Assembly: GCF_003967075.1 (NCBI RefSeq) | Contig: NZ_AP018664.1 | Coordinates: 806,001-870,000 of the forward strand | Source of the DNA: Sphingobium amiense | GTDB lineage: Bacteria; Pseudomonadota; Alphaproteobacteria; Sphingomonadales; Sphingomonadaceae | Direction of reading: 5' to 3' | DNA: 64,000 bases | Shown here: piece after piece, positions 17,322 to 26,189 of the stretch | Position numbering within the stretch: position 1 is the stretch's first letter | Layout of the letters: each line of letters opens with the position of its first letter | Position numbers and translations under genes: made by a program | The notes under the pieces: generated by a model | What the model saw: only the letters and a program-made list of their open reading frames with translations | Told to the model about the DNA's origin: nothing | The model's database searches: none

Positions 17322-18076
17322 AACCCAATACCCTCCGCCGCGCCATGCTGGCTGGCGCCATCGCCACGTCGAGCATGATCGGCATCACCGCCGCCACGCC
17401 GGCGCACGCTCAGTTCGGCGGGATCGTCTATGACCCGACCAATTACGCGCAGAACGTGCTGACGGCCGCTCGGTCACTCCAGCAGATCAACAACCAGATC
17501 CAGCAAATCCAGCAGCAGGCGACCAGCCTCATCAACGAGGCGCGCAATCTGGCGTCGCTGCCGTTCAACTCGCTCCAGCAGTTGCAGCAGCAAGTGCAGC
17601 GCACCCAGCAGCTTCTCGGCGAGGCGCAGCGCATCGCCTACGATGTGCAGAGCGTCCAGCAGGTCTTCAACGGCCGCTACAAGGGCGCGGCGCTCACCGG
17701 CACCCACGCGCAAATGGTCGCCAACGCCAATGCGCGTTGGGAGGATAGCGTCGGCGCGTTCGAGGACGCGCTTCGCGTTCAGGCCGGCGTCGTCGGCAAT
17801 ATCGACGGCGCGCGCACTACGATGGACGGCCTGGTCACGTCGAGCCAGTCGGCGACGGGCGCGCTCCAGGCCGCGCAGGCGGGCAACCAGCTTCTCGCGC
17901 TGCAATCGCAGCAGCTCGCGGACCTGACGGCGCTGCTTGCCGCGCAGGGCCGGGCGCAGGCGCTGGACTCGGCGCGCAACGCGGCCGTCGAAGCCGAAAG
18001 CCGCGAACGGCTCCGCCGCTTCCTGACGCGGTCCACCGGCTACCAGCCGGGCAACGCCCGCATGTTCCACGACTGA
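17318..18076 (+). CDS. trbJ: TrbJ, VirB5-like transfer protein
   Basis: A 252-residue periplasmic protein. Seen: a cleavable signal peptide (residues 1-31, ending ATPAHAQ), then FGGIVYDPTNYAQNVLTAARSLQQINNQI, the standard TrbJ/VirB5 start. A long Gln-rich helical region (IQQIQQQ, LQQLQQQVQRTQQLL) and LQSQQLADLTALLAAQGRAQ follow. It is thought to be a minor pilus-tip component. The start overlaps trbE by 4 bp. Confidence 0.92.
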   Translation: MKPNTLRRAMLAGAIATSSMIGITAATPAHAQFGGIVYDPTNYAQNVLTAARSLQQINNQIQQIQQQATSLINEARNLASLPFNSLQQLQQQVQRTQQLLGEAQRIAYDVQSVQQVFNGRYKGAALTGTHAQMVANANARWEDSVGAFEDALRVQAGVVGNIDGARTTMDGLVTSSQSATGALQAAQAGNQLLALQSQQLADLTALLAAQGRAQALDSARNAAVEAESRERLRRFLTRSTGYQPGNARMFHD

Positions 18077-18081
18077 TCGTC

Positions 18082-18384
18082 ATGGACAGCAAGCTCCTCG
18101 CGCGCATCGGCGCGGTCATCTTCGTCGCCATCGCTATCACAATGACGGCGATCGAGATGAGCCGTGCGCCCGAGCCCCCGCGCGCGGAGTCGGCGGCCGT
18201 CGCCGACACCTCGGCGACGGACCCGCTGCTGATCGAGCTGCGCCGCTGCCAGTCGATCGGCGCGGCCGGGGCAAGCGACCCCGATTGCCTGCGCGCCTGG
18301 GCCGAGAACCGTCGCCGGTTCCTCGCGCCCGGCGCGCGACCCGCTGCCCGCATCGCCGACGATACGTCGGCACAGGAGAACTGA
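18082..18384 (+). CDS. TrbK-like entry exclusion protein (trbK-alt)
   Basis: A 100-residue protein with one N-terminal membrane segment (ARIGAVIFVAIAITMTAIEM) and a short periplasmic part with the pattern LRRCQSIGAAGASDPDCLRAWAENRRRFL, where two Cys may pair. This matches the trbK-alt entry-exclusion proteins found between trbJ and trbL. They limit redundant transfer into a cell already carrying the element. It lies 5 nt after trbJ and 1 nt before trbL. The family is assigned from the Cys/AWAENRRRF signature and gene position. Confidence 0.8.
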   Translation: MDSKLLARIGAVIFVAIAITMTAIEMSRAPEPPRAESAAVADTSATDPLLIELRRCQSIGAAGASDPDCLRAWAENRRRFLAPGARPAARIADDTSAQEN

Positions 18385-18385
18385 C

Positions 18386-19696
18386 ATGGGCGGCACCGGC
18401 GTCGTCGATCGCTTTCTGGACGTCTTCACCCGCTACATCGACAGCGGGTTTGGCCTGCTCGGCGGCGAGGTGGCGTTCATCGCCACCACCCTGATCGTCA
18501 TCGACGTGACCCTGGCCGCGCTGTTCTGGACGTGGGGTGAAGGCGACGACATCATTGCGCGCCTCGTCAAGAAGACCCTGTTCGTCGGCGTCTTCGCCTA
18601 CATCATCGGCAACTGGAACAGCCTGGCGCGCATCGTCTTCGAGAGCTTCGCCGGGCTCGGACTGAAAGCGTCCGGCACGGGCTTCACCGCCGCCGAGCTG
18701 CTCCAGCCGGGCCGCGTCGCGCAAGTCGGGCTGGAGGCCGGCGAACCCATCCTCCAGTCGATCTCCGACCTTATGGGCTGGGTCGCGTTCTTCGAGAACT
18801 TCATCCAGATCGCGGTGCTGCTGATTGCCTGGCTGCTGGTCATCCTCGCCTTCTTCATTCTGGCGATCCAGCTTTTCGTGACGCTGATCGAGTTCAAGCT
18901 GGCGACGCTGTGCGGCTTCGTGCTGATTCCGTTCGGCCTGTTTGGCAAGACCGCCTTCATGGCCGAGCGCGTGCTTGGCCTGGTGATCTCGTCGGGAATC
19001 AAGGTGCTGGTGCTCGCCGTCATCGTCGGCATCGGCTCGACCTTGTTCGACGAGTTCCGCGCCGGATTCGGCGGCGCGCAGCCGAGCATCGAGGACGCGA
19101 TGGCGGTCGCGCTTGCCTCGCTCTGCCTGCTCGGCCTCGGCATCTTCGGCCCGTCGATCGCCAATGGCATCGTCTCCGGCGGCCCGGCGCTTGGCGCAGG
19201 GGCCGCAGCGGGAACCGTGCTCGCAGCTGGTGGCGCGCTGGCCGGTGGCGCCGCTGCGGCCCGCCTCGGCGTCGGCGCGGCGGCGGGCGCGGTCGGCGGC
19301 GCCGCGCGAGGCGCCGCTTTCACCTCGGGCGCCGCCAATAGCGCCTATGCGCTTGGTTCGGCCGGCAAGTCCGGCGCGGCCGCAGTCGCTGGAGGCGCTG
19401 GCGGCGTCGGCCAAGCCGTCGTCGGCGCAGCCATGTCGCCGCTCCGCAAGGCAGTAGCTTCGCTCAAGGATAGCTACCGTTCCGGCGGACGTGCCGCCGT
19501 CACCGCGACCGGCGGGACCATTTCGGGCGGCAGCTCCACGCCGTCGCCGGACGCACCGGCCGGCGCCCCCGCCTGGGCGTCCGCGATGAAGAACCGACAG
19601 ACCATGACCCACGGCGCGACCATCGCCGCCCACACGCTGCGCTCCGGCGATGGCGGCGGCAGCGGCGCGTCCGTCGACACCAGCCAGAAGGATTGA
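18386..19696 (+). CDS. trbL: TrbL, VirB6-like channel protein
   Basis: A 436-residue polytopic inner-membrane protein. Seen: about six TM segments between residues 25 and 265 (for example VAFIATTLIVIDVTLAALF and FIQIAVLLIAWLLVILAFF), then an Ala/Gly-rich low-complexity region and a polar cytoplasmic tail. VirB6-family proteins form the inner-membrane pore. A long antisense frame through this GC-rich gene is a composition artefact. Confidence 0.92.
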   Translation: MGGTGVVDRFLDVFTRYIDSGFGLLGGEVAFIATTLIVIDVTLAALFWTWGEGDDIIARLVKKTLFVGVFAYIIGNWNSLARIVFESFAGLGLKASGTGFTAAELLQPGRVAQVGLEAGEPILQSISDLMGWVAFFENFIQIAVLLIAWLLVILAFFILAIQLFVTLIEFKLATLCGFVLIPFGLFGKTAFMAERVLGLVISSGIKVLVLAVIVGIGSTLFDEFRAGFGGAQPSIEDAMAVALASLCLLGLGIFGPSIANGIVSGGPALGAGAAAGTVLAAGGALAGGAAAARLGVGAAAGAVGGAARGAAFTSGAANSAYALGSAGKSGAAAVAGGAGGVGQAVVGAAMSPLRKAVASLKDSYRSGGRAAVTATGGTISGGSSTPSPDAPAGAPAWASAMKNRQTMTHGATIAAHTLRSGDGGGSGASVDTSQKD

Positions 19697-19699
19697 TCC

Positions 19700-20383
19700 A
19701 TGTTCAAGCGACCGAGCATCCGCTACGGCCAGACGCCCGAGCCGGCCACACCCTATCAGCGCGCGGCGCAGGCGTGGGACGACCGCATCGGCTCGGCGCG
19801 TGTGCAGGCGAAGAACTGGCGGCTCGCCTTCTTCGGCACGCTGGCCCTCTCGGGCGGTCTGGCTGGCGGCCTGGTCTGGCAATCGACGCGCGGCCATATC
19901 GTCCCCTGGGTCGTGCAGATCGATCGGCTCGGTGAAGCCCAAGCGGTCGCGCCGGCCGAGGCCGGCTACCGTCCCACCGACCCGCAGGTCGCGTTCCATC
20001 TCGCCCGCTTCATCGAGCAGGTCCGCGCGATCCCGGCCGATCCGGTGATCGTCCGTCAGAACTGGCTCAGGGCCTACGACTTCACGACGGATCGCGGCGC
20101 GCTCGCGCTCAACGACTATGCGCGGGCCAACGATCCGTTCGCCGACGTCGGGCGGGTGCAGGTCGCGGTGGAAGTGTCGAGCGTCATCCGGGCATCACCC
20201 GACAGCTTCCGCGTCGCCTGGATCGAGCGCCGCTATCAGGACGGCAGCCTTGCTGCCACCGAACGCTGGTCGGCGATCCTCACCATCGTCGTCCAGCCGC
20301 CGCGCACGCCCGACGCGCTGCGCAAGAATCCACTCGGCGTCTTCGTCAACGCCCTCAACTGGTCGAAGGAGCTGTCGCAATGA
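19700..20383 (+). CDS. trbF: TrbF, VirB8-like transfer protein
   Basis: A 227-residue bitopic inner-membrane assembly protein. Seen: an N-terminal cytoplasmic part (RPSIRYGQTPEPATPYQRAAQAWDDRIGSARVQAKNWR, known TrbF signature in short pieces), one TM at about residues 45-65, and a periplasmic NTF2-like domain with WRVAWIERRYQDG-type and ERWSAILTIVVQPPRTP strands. It overlaps trbG by 4 bp. Confidence 0.92.
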   Translation: MFKRPSIRYGQTPEPATPYQRAAQAWDDRIGSARVQAKNWRLAFFGTLALSGGLAGGLVWQSTRGHIVPWVVQIDRLGEAQAVAPAEAGYRPTDPQVAFHLARFIEQVRAIPADPVIVRQNWLRAYDFTTDRGALALNDYARANDPFADVGRVQVAVEVSSVIRASPDSFRVAWIERRYQDGSLAATERWSAILTIVVQPPRTPDALRKNPLGVFVNALNWSKELSQ

Positions 20384-21396
20384 CCGGCATACCCATCCGC
20401 CGCGCCGCCACGGCCGCGCTGTTCATTTCTGCTTCCGCGCTCGCCGGCTGCGCCACCACATCGGCCCGGCCGCCCGCAATCGCTTTGGACGATCCGCCGC
20501 CGGTGATCGTCGCGACGCCAGCGGCAGAACCGCCGCGCGCTGTCGAGATCGTGACGATTCCCGAGCCGTTGCCGCTGCCCGGCCAGTTGAAGCCGGTGAC
20601 GGAGAGCCCGCGACCGCCGGAGCCTGCCGATCCGCGCCGCAGTGTCGGCGCTGCCAACAACGCCGCGCGCATCCAGCCCGTGCGCGACGGCTTCCTCAAC
20701 GCCATTCAGCAATATCCGTGGACAGACGGCGCGCTCTATCAGGTCTATGCCGCTCCCGGTCAGGTAACGGACATCTCGTTGCAAGAGGGCGAACAGCTCG
20801 TGGGGCCGGGGCCGGTCGCGGCCGGCGACACGGTGCGCTGGATCATCGGCGACACCATCAGCGGCAGCGGCCCTACGGTGCGCGTCCATATCCTGGTGAA
20901 GCCCACCCGGCCCGACCTCGCCACGAACCTCGTCATAAACACCGACCGCCGCACCTACCATGTGGAGCTGCGGGCGACGGCCTCGACCTATATGGCGTCA
21001 GTGTCGTGGACCTATCCGCAAGACCAGCTCATCGCGCTGCGCGGCGGCAATGCCGCAGCAGCCGCCGCCGCGCCGATCGCGAGAGGCGTGGACGTGTCCG
21101 CGCTCAATTTCCGCTACCGGATCGAAGGCGGTCGCGCGGCGTGGAAGCCTGTTCGCGCGTTCGACGATGGCCGACAGGTATTCATCGAGTTTCCGACCGG
21201 GATCTCGCAGGGCGAGATGCCGCCGCTGTTCGTGACCGGCGCGGCCGGCGACGCCGAGCTGGTCAACTACCGTGTCCAAGGCCGCTACATGGTGGTCGAT
21301 CGCCTGTTCGCCGCCGCCGAGCTGCGCCTGGGCGACCGTCGCAGCGAACAGGGCGTCCGCATCGTGCGCGATGACGGACGGAGGGCGCGGCCGTGA
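20380..21396 (+). CDS. trbG: TrbG, VirB9-like channel lipoprotein
   Basis: A 338-residue outer-envelope component of the conjugation channel. Seen: a lipoprotein signal with lipobox ALAGC (Cys24), a Pro-rich linker, and the VirB9 core QVTDISLQEGEQLVGPGPVAAGDTVRW plus HVELRATASTYMASVSWTYP. The C-terminal beta domain has the VFIEFPTGISQGEMPPLF motif. The start and stop overlap trbF and trbI by 4 bp each. No trbH gene is present, as in many ICE versions of the operon. Confidence 0.92.
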   Translation: MTGIPIRRAATAALFISASALAGCATTSARPPAIALDDPPPVIVATPAAEPPRAVEIVTIPEPLPLPGQLKPVTESPRPPEPADPRRSVGAANNAARIQPVRDGFLNAIQQYPWTDGALYQVYAAPGQVTDISLQEGEQLVGPGPVAAGDTVRWIIGDTISGSGPTVRVHILVKPTRPDLATNLVINTDRRTYHVELRATASTYMASVSWTYPQDQLIALRGGNAAAAAAAPIARGVDVSALNFRYRIEGGRAAWKPVRAFDDGRQVFIEFPTGISQGEMPPLFVTGAAGDAELVNYRVQGRYMVVDRLFAAAELRLGDRRSEQGVRIVRDDGRRARP

Positions 21397-22613
21397 CCGG
21401 CAGCCACGACTCGCCCGCAGAGGAGCGGCCCGCCCCGCAGTCGGCTCGCCCTGATCCGGCCGCGTTCCAGCTTCGCGGCGATACGCCCCGCGTCATGCGG
21501 CTCTCCCGTAAGGCGCTCGCCGTCGTCGGCGTCGTCGCCGGACTCGGCATCGGCGGTTCGCTGATCTATGCGCTGCGGCCAGCGGGCGAGAGGGCAGCGC
21601 AGGAACTCTACAACACCGATAGCCGCGCCACCTCCGACGCGATCACGTCCGGGCCACGCGACTACGCTCAAGCGCCCCGGCTCGGCCCACCGCTTCCCGG
21701 CGACCTCGGCCGTCCGATCGTGTCGGCACAGCAGCGCGGCGAGGATGTCACCGCGCCGCCGATCGGCGCGCAGCCAGGCCCGCCCGATCCGCGCGCTCAG
21801 GCTGCGGAGGCGGCCCGGCAGCGTGCTGCTCAGGAGCGCGAGGCGGCCCGCAGCAGCTCGGTCTTCCTCGGCAGCGGCGGCGCGCGTGCGGGCGCGGAGC
21901 CTGCCTCAGTGCCGGGCTTGCCAGCGCCGCCCGGGCAGGAGCCCGCGCAGCAATCAGCGCAAGGGGATCAGGCCGGCAAGCGCGCCTTCATGGCGCAGGC
22001 CGCCAACCAGCGCACGGTCAGCGTCGAGCGGCTGGCGGGGCCGGCATCGCCTAACATCGTGCAGGCCGGCAGCATCATCCCGGCTGCGCTCATCACCGGC
22101 GTCCGTTCGGACTTGCCCGGCCAGATCACCGCCCAGGTGACCGCCAACGTCTATGACAGCCCCACCGGGCGCATCCTGCTCATCCCGCAAGGTGCGCGGC
22201 TGATCGGCGAATATGACAGCGAGATCGCGGCCGGGCAGACCCGTGTTTTGCTCGCGTGGGATCGGCTGATATTGCCGGACGGCCGCTCGATCGTTCTCGA
22301 GCACCAGCCCGGCGCAGATGGCGCAGGGTTCGCGGGGCTACAGGACCGCGTGAATCAGCATTGGGGCAATCTGCTCAAGGCAGCGGCCGTTTCGACCCTG
22401 CTCGGTGTCGGCGCCGAGTTGGGCGCCGACACCGAGGACGACTTGACCCGCGCGCTGCGCCGGGGATCGCAGGACACCATCAACCAGACCGGCCAGCAGA
22501 TCGTGCGTCGGCAGCTCAACGTGCAGCCGACGCTTACAATCCGGCCGGGGCATCCTCTTCGCGTGGTCATAACGCGCGACTTGGTGCTCGAACCAATCGG
22601 ATCGACGCGATGA
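21393..22613 (+). CDS. trbI: TrbI, VirB10-like channel scaffold
   Basis: A 406-residue protein that spans the envelope and senses ATP use. Seen: a cytoplasmic N-terminus, one TM segment at about residues 41-61, a Pro/Ala-rich periplasmic linker, and the VirB10 beta-barrel domain (SPNIVQAGSIIPAALITGVRSDLPGQ, then GRILLIPQGARLIGEYDS). The C-terminus is PGHPLRVVITRDLVLEP. It overlaps the DUF2274 gene by 4 bp. Confidence 0.93.
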   Translation: MTGSHDSPAEERPAPQSARPDPAAFQLRGDTPRVMRLSRKALAVVGVVAGLGIGGSLIYALRPAGERAAQELYNTDSRATSDAITSGPRDYAQAPRLGPPLPGDLGRPIVSAQQRGEDVTAPPIGAQPGPPDPRAQAAEAARQRAAQEREAARSSSVFLGSGGARAGAEPASVPGLPAPPGQEPAQQSAQGDQAGKRAFMAQAANQRTVSVERLAGPASPNIVQAGSIIPAALITGVRSDLPGQITAQVTANVYDSPTGRILLIPQGARLIGEYDSEIAAGQTRVLLAWDRLILPDGRSIVLEHQPGADGAGFAGLQDRVNQHWGNLLKAAAVSTLLGVGAELGADTEDDLTRALRRGSQDTINQTGQQIVRRQLNVQPTLTIRPGHPLRVVITRDLVLEPIGSTR

Positions 22614-22834
22614 CGAAATTGAAGCTGGGGCCGCTGGCCGACGACCGGCCTGTCAAGCTGACGGTGGAGTTGCCCGCCGCCGTCCACCGCGATCTTGCCG
22701 CTTACTCGGCTGCGCTGGCGGCGGAGACGGGCGGTGAAGCCGTATCGCCGGAGAAGCTGGTCGCGCCGATGCTCAGCCGATTCATGGCGAGCGATCGGGG
22801 GTTTGTGCGTGGGCGGCGCGGCGCGAAGGATTGA
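22610..22834 (+). CDS. DUF2274 protein at the end of the trb operon
   Basis: A 74-residue soluble protein (LKLGPLADDRPVKLTVELPAAVHRDLAAYSAAL...) of the DUF2274 family, found almost always after trbI. The core resembles a ribbon-helix-helix DNA-binding fold (VKLTVELPAAVHRDLAAYSAAL), so it may regulate the operon; that is inference. Its ATGA overlap with trbI makes it the last trb gene. Confidence 0.85.
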   Translation: MTKLKLGPLADDRPVKLTVELPAAVHRDLAAYSAALAAETGGEAVSPEKLVAPMLSRFMASDRGFVRGRRGAKD

Positions 22835-22848
22835 CTGCGCAGGCGCGC

Positions 22849-23157
22849 TCAGTTCCCGAGGAAACGCTTGCGACGCTCCGCGGCATCGACCTTGATTAGC
22901 GCTTCGTTGGCGTTCGCGCATTCACCGCCGCGCACTGAGCCGTCGCGACATCCTGCGACGACCTCACGGGCTTCTTCGATGTTCGCCTCGAAATACTGGG
23001 TGCCTCGCGCCTGAGTCGCCGAGGCCGGCGTAGGCGTCGGGTTGACAGCGACAGTCGTGTTCGGCGACGGCATGATGACCGGGCGAAGGATAAATCCGCC
23101 CATGAAGCCGACGACCAAAGTCACTAGCACGATGATGAGTGTCTTTCCCCGAAACAT
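22849..23157 (-). CDS. Entry-exclusion-like small membrane protein
   Basis: A 102-residue protein with one N-terminal TM segment (TLIIVLVTLVVGFMGGFIL), a Pro/Thr linker and a C-terminal helical part with two Cys (VVAGCRDGSVRGGECANANEAL ... RKRFLG). The layout of TM, linker and paired Cys before RRKRFL resembles EexN/TrbK-type exclusion proteins, including the trbK-alt at 18082. It converges on the trb operon, ending 14 bp past the DUF2274 stop. Family assignment is tentative. Confidence 0.55.
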   Translation of the reverse strand: MFRGKTLIIVLVTLVVGFMGGFILRPVIMPSPNTTVAVNPTPTPASATQARGTQYFEANIEEAREVVAGCRDGSVRGGECANANEALIKVDAAERRKRFLGN

Positions 23158-23188
23158 GGCGGATAACTCCGAGAATTATAGTGTTATT

Positions 23189-24112
23189 CTACTGGAATCG
23201 TGGTGCGAAATCAAAAGAGAGCGCGTAGCGTGTCTTGATGAAACCGAGAAATCGTCGGAGGGCCGGGTTGCGATTTTTGTCTCGCCAATATCCTGCATAA
23301 CCGGCAAGCGCCGGACCTTGCTCACCGTGAATCGGGCGATAGACGAGATCCGGGTAGCGCGCCCCGGTGGAGCCTTCGCAAACGATGCTGACCGCCGAGC
23401 CGCCGCCGAGAATGCTCAGGATCGTCTCGCGACTGCACCGGTGCATCTGTATGTCCGGGGTGGCGCCGGACACGGCCAGTCGCCCCAGCAGCATGTCTCG
23501 CATCTCCGCGCCCGGATCGGCGGCGGGCAGGTAGAAGCGCTCTCCGCGCAAATCGGTCCAATGAACGACGTCCCGTTCCGCCAGCGGGTGCGTCTCCGGC
23601 AGCGCCGCGAGCATCCGCTCGCTCCACAGCGGCTCGCACCGGAAGCCGTCATGGCTGGTCGCGCCCATCAAGATCGCGATGTCGATCTCGCCGGTGTCCA
23701 GCCCGGCGAGCAGGACGCTGCGGTCAGCTTCCACGCACCCGACTTCAACGTCGGGATGCGCGTCGCGCCAGCCCATCGTCGTCGCTCGGAGATTACCGGC
23801 CGAGACCGAGCTATTGTGTCCGAGTATGAGGCCGCCCGCACGGCCCTCGCCGGCCGCGCGCATCATCACCACGAGCTTGTCAGCCGTCGCTACCATCGGC
23901 TTTGCGCCGCGAACGAAGGCATTGCCGGCGAGTGTCATCGTGACGCCTGCGCGCGAACGCTCGAAGATCGGCATCCCGATCGAGCGCTCCAGTTTCTTGA
24001 TGACACGGCTGAGCGTGGATTGCTCGATGTCGAGCGCGCGGGCTGCACGGTAGAAGCTGCCGTGATCCGCAGCCGCGATAGCATAGCGAAGCTGCCGAAT
24101 GTCGAACGACAT
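23189..24112 (-). CDS. LysR-family transcriptional regulator
   Basis: A 307-residue regulator. Seen: an N-terminal winged HTH (IRQLRYAIAAADHGSFYRAARALDIEQSTLSRVIKKLE, residues 5-42) and a substrate-binding domain from about residue 90 (GGLILGHNSSVSAGNL, ...GEIDIAILMG, ...VSIVCEGSTG). LysR genes of this kind commonly follow trb operons in sphingomonad ICEs. No divergent partner gene is adjacent: upstream, 39 bp away, is the 3' end of the VIT-domain gene on the same strand. Effector and targets cannot be told. Confidence 0.9.
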   Translation of the reverse strand: MSFDIRQLRYAIAAADHGSFYRAARALDIEQSTLSRVIKKLERSIGMPIFERSRAGVTMTLAGNAFVRGAKPMVATADKLVVMMRAAGEGRAGGLILGHNSSVSAGNLRATTMGWRDAHPDVEVGCVEADRSVLLAGLDTGEIDIAILMGATSHDGFRCEPLWSERMLAALPETHPLAERDVVHWTDLRGERFYLPAADPGAEMRDMLLGRLAVSGATPDIQMHRCSRETILSILGGGSAVSIVCEGSTGARYPDLVYRPIHGEQGPALAGYAGYWRDKNRNPALRRFLGFIKTRYALSFDFAPRFQ

Positions 24113-24151
24113 TACGGGGACGAGCTAAGGAGCATGGTGCACACCATCTCT

Positions 24152-25834
24152 CTACGATCCCGGAGTGAGAAGAAGGATGCCAGCCGATGTCACGAAGAAA
24201 GTCAGCGCGAAGTTGAGAACACCGAGGACCGCAGTGAAACGGCGCGCATCGCGCATGATGGGCATCAGAAGAAACGGCAAGACCGCCGACGCTGCGAGCA
24301 AGCCACCTTGCACGGGGATCATCCAGTTCGGGATTGGCATAAAGCCGTAAGTGAGGTCGTCTCCGAGCGGCCCGGCGACGATTGCGGCGATCCATGGCAA
24401 TGGCAGCACGAGCAGAAACGGCAGCCGTCGCCAGGCGAGCGATCCCTCGCGGGGCAGGAAAGGTATCGCACCCAACAGCATCAAACCGACAAAGGCTATG
24501 AGCTTTGGCGGTAGCGGGACGTCGATAAACTGAAATGCGGCGACTATCCCCAGAAGGGTCAGGACCGCCGGAACCCACTTCAGCCAGCCGCGCGGCGGCC
24601 TAGCGCCGGGTTTAATATACTCGTCCTTGGAGGGAAGCGTGGGAGCATTTCGCGCAGGGCTCACATCAGGGAACGGCTCGAGCGCAACTGGACTCAGCGG
24701 CTCGCTCCCGAAGTCGACTGCCTCCATCCCGGCGAGAGCCAGCTTCCGCAACGTCGAGATTTCGTCGGGAAGCTCGCCTTCCGGTCCGATGAACGCCAGA
24801 CTGGTGTGGCGGCTCAGAACATTGGCGGCCAGCAGAACGGCGGCCGGCGTTTGAGGCGTAGCCGCTTCGACAAATCCAGCGGCGGCGAAAGCGCGCATCC
24901 CTCGGGCATTGGGAGCGATCCCCCACATGCCGTGGTGACCCGGCGCAACTGTCCCATCGCTCGGTAGCGGCGCCGTTACGCGAATTTCGCCAGCGGATGT
25001 CTGCGTGATGCCGAAAATCCAGTCATTGCGGCCGCTGATCACGCTGCCTTCGGGATTGCCTGGGTGCCGGAAGGTTTCGATGCCGCGTTGCGACGTTACT
25101 TCCCAGCCGCCGGGCTGGCCGACTTGCCATTCGCTATGATCGAGCGAGCCACCTTCGAGCGCAGTGATTTCCAGGAAGATCGGTGTCGAGCATTCGACGC
25201 CGATCAGCTCGTTCGCGGTGAGTTCCCGATCCGGATAGAGCTGCCCGGAAATCGTAACACGCAGCGCTTCCGCGCTGACAATCAGACTCGCGGAATGGCG
25301 TTCCGGTGTGGTGACGGCAGCGTCGGCGTCGGCGAGGCGAAACAGCGCGGCTTGTGATGCGGCGCTGAGGTGGATGAGCAATGTCGCTCTATTTTCTTCG
25401 GGTCGGGCGAGCGGCCTTATGCTCCAGGTCAGAATCTCGACCTGCGCGCCTGATTCGATCCCCGCAATCGAAATCATGGGAACGTCATGCTCCAGCAGCT
25501 CATAGAGAATTGCACGCCGACCCTCGGCGACAGCCGCATCATGTGCTCGTCGTGCGCGCCGGGCAGGTTGCGGAGCGGCGTGATATTCGGCGCCATTGAT
25601 GCGGACGATAAGGCGATGGAGGATTTCGTGCGGTGCAAGTGGAGGCAATGTCAGGACCGCTTCAACCAATCCGTCGCTCGAATTTATAAATCGACGGACG
25701 GTCGAGATATGCGCCAGCGGCACCACCATCTGAATCTCGATCTTCGTCTCATCCAGTACCAGCGGCGGCAACCCGACCAGTCCGTTTCGAAAGAGTGCGG
25801 CGAGCGGATCAACCAGCAGCGTGCTTGCACTCAT
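24152..25834 (-). CDS. VIT-domain protein with five C-terminal TM segments
   Basis: A 560-residue protein that I read as an N-terminal VIT (vault/inter-alpha-trypsin) domain and a membrane C-terminus. VIT evidence, about residues 10-150: LVEAVLTLPPLAPHEIL, VRINGAEYHA, then ARRAHDAAVAEGRRAIL and a VPMISIAGIESGAQVEIL strand, matching the AR-AYEEA-GRRA-LLE then IPPGETVEV pattern. No MIDAS motif (DxSxS) of a von Willebrand A domain follows, which is unusual for VIT proteins. Five hydrophobic helices occupy the last 160 residues. The ATG at 25834 has AAGGAGG upstream; the gene overlaps the MerR gene by 26 bp. Last gene of the six-gene operon. Confidence 0.75.
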   Translation of the reverse strand: MSASTLLVDPLAALFRNGLVGLPPLVLDETKIEIQMVVPLAHISTVRRFINSSDGLVEAVLTLPPLAPHEILHRLIVRINGAEYHAAPQPARRARRAHDAAVAEGRRAILYELLEHDVPMISIAGIESGAQVEILTWSIRPLARPEENRATLLIHLSAASQAALFRLADADAAVTTPERHSASLIVSAEALRVTISGQLYPDRELTANELIGVECSTPIFLEITALEGGSLDHSEWQVGQPGGWEVTSQRGIETFRHPGNPEGSVISGRNDWIFGITQTSAGEIRVTAPLPSDGTVAPGHHGMWGIAPNARGMRAFAAAGFVEAATPQTPAAVLLAANVLSRHTSLAFIGPEGELPDEISTLRKLALAGMEAVDFGSEPLSPVALEPFPDVSPARNAPTLPSKDEYIKPGARPPRGWLKWVPAVLTLLGIVAAFQFIDVPLPPKLIAFVGLMLLGAIPFLPREGSLAWRRLPFLLVLPLPWIAAIVAGPLGDDLTYGFMPIPNWMIPVQGGLLAASAVLPFLLMPIMRDARRFTAVLGVLNFALTFFVTSAGILLLTPGS

Positions 25835-26189
25835 CGGGCGCCTCCTTCGCCAAGAGTTCCTCGATCTTCGCGGCGGCTTTGGCAGCAATCTTGGCAACAT
25901 CTCCACCCGCACCGATCAGGTCAGGCGCGATCACCAGCGTGACACCATTTGCGACCGGCACGGGAATGCCTTCACGCGCCTGAAGCAGCAGGCGGATAGC
26001 GGCAGGCGGAAAGCCAAGACCGCGCAGCCGGTCATAGCGGCGGATCGCGGTGACATGGACATCACTGTAGGTTGCATAGGTTCGCCCACCGGTTGGCGGC
26101 GGCACGAATCCTTCGGCGATCAGATAGCGGATCTGTCGCGGCGTGGTCCCGGTGACGGCGACCAGATCATCGAATTTGAGACCGGTCAT
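25809..26189 (-). CDS. MerR-family regulator
   Basis: A 126-residue protein with an N-terminal MerR winged helix: FDDLVAVTGTTPRQIRYLIAEGFVPPPTGGRTYATYSDVHVTAIRRYDRLRGLGFPPAAI. A short C-terminal part follows (VANGVTLVIAPDL, then an Ala/Lys helix). No Cys cluster for metal binding is seen. The ATG at 26189 overlaps the NADAR gene stop as ATGA. Its place inside the operon suggests autoregulation; the palindrome at 29720 is a candidate target. Confidence 0.82.
   Translation of the reverse strand: MTGLKFDDLVAVTGTTPRQIRYLIAEGFVPPPTGGRTYATYSDVHVTAIRRYDRLRGLGFPPAAIRLLLQAREGIPVPVANGVTLVIAPDLIGAGGDVAKIAAKAAAKIEELLAKEAPDECKHAAG

Noticed and set aside
18137..19999. A 620-codon minus-strand frame across trbL and its flanks
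   Set aside because: It is antisense to well-recognised genes in very GC-rich DNA and encodes a low-complexity Arg/Ala/Gly-rich product with no family features.
23042..24514. A 490-codon plus-strand frame opposite the LysR gene
   Set aside because: Starts inside the exclusion-like gene and runs antisense to the LysR and VIT genes; no ribosome site or domain.
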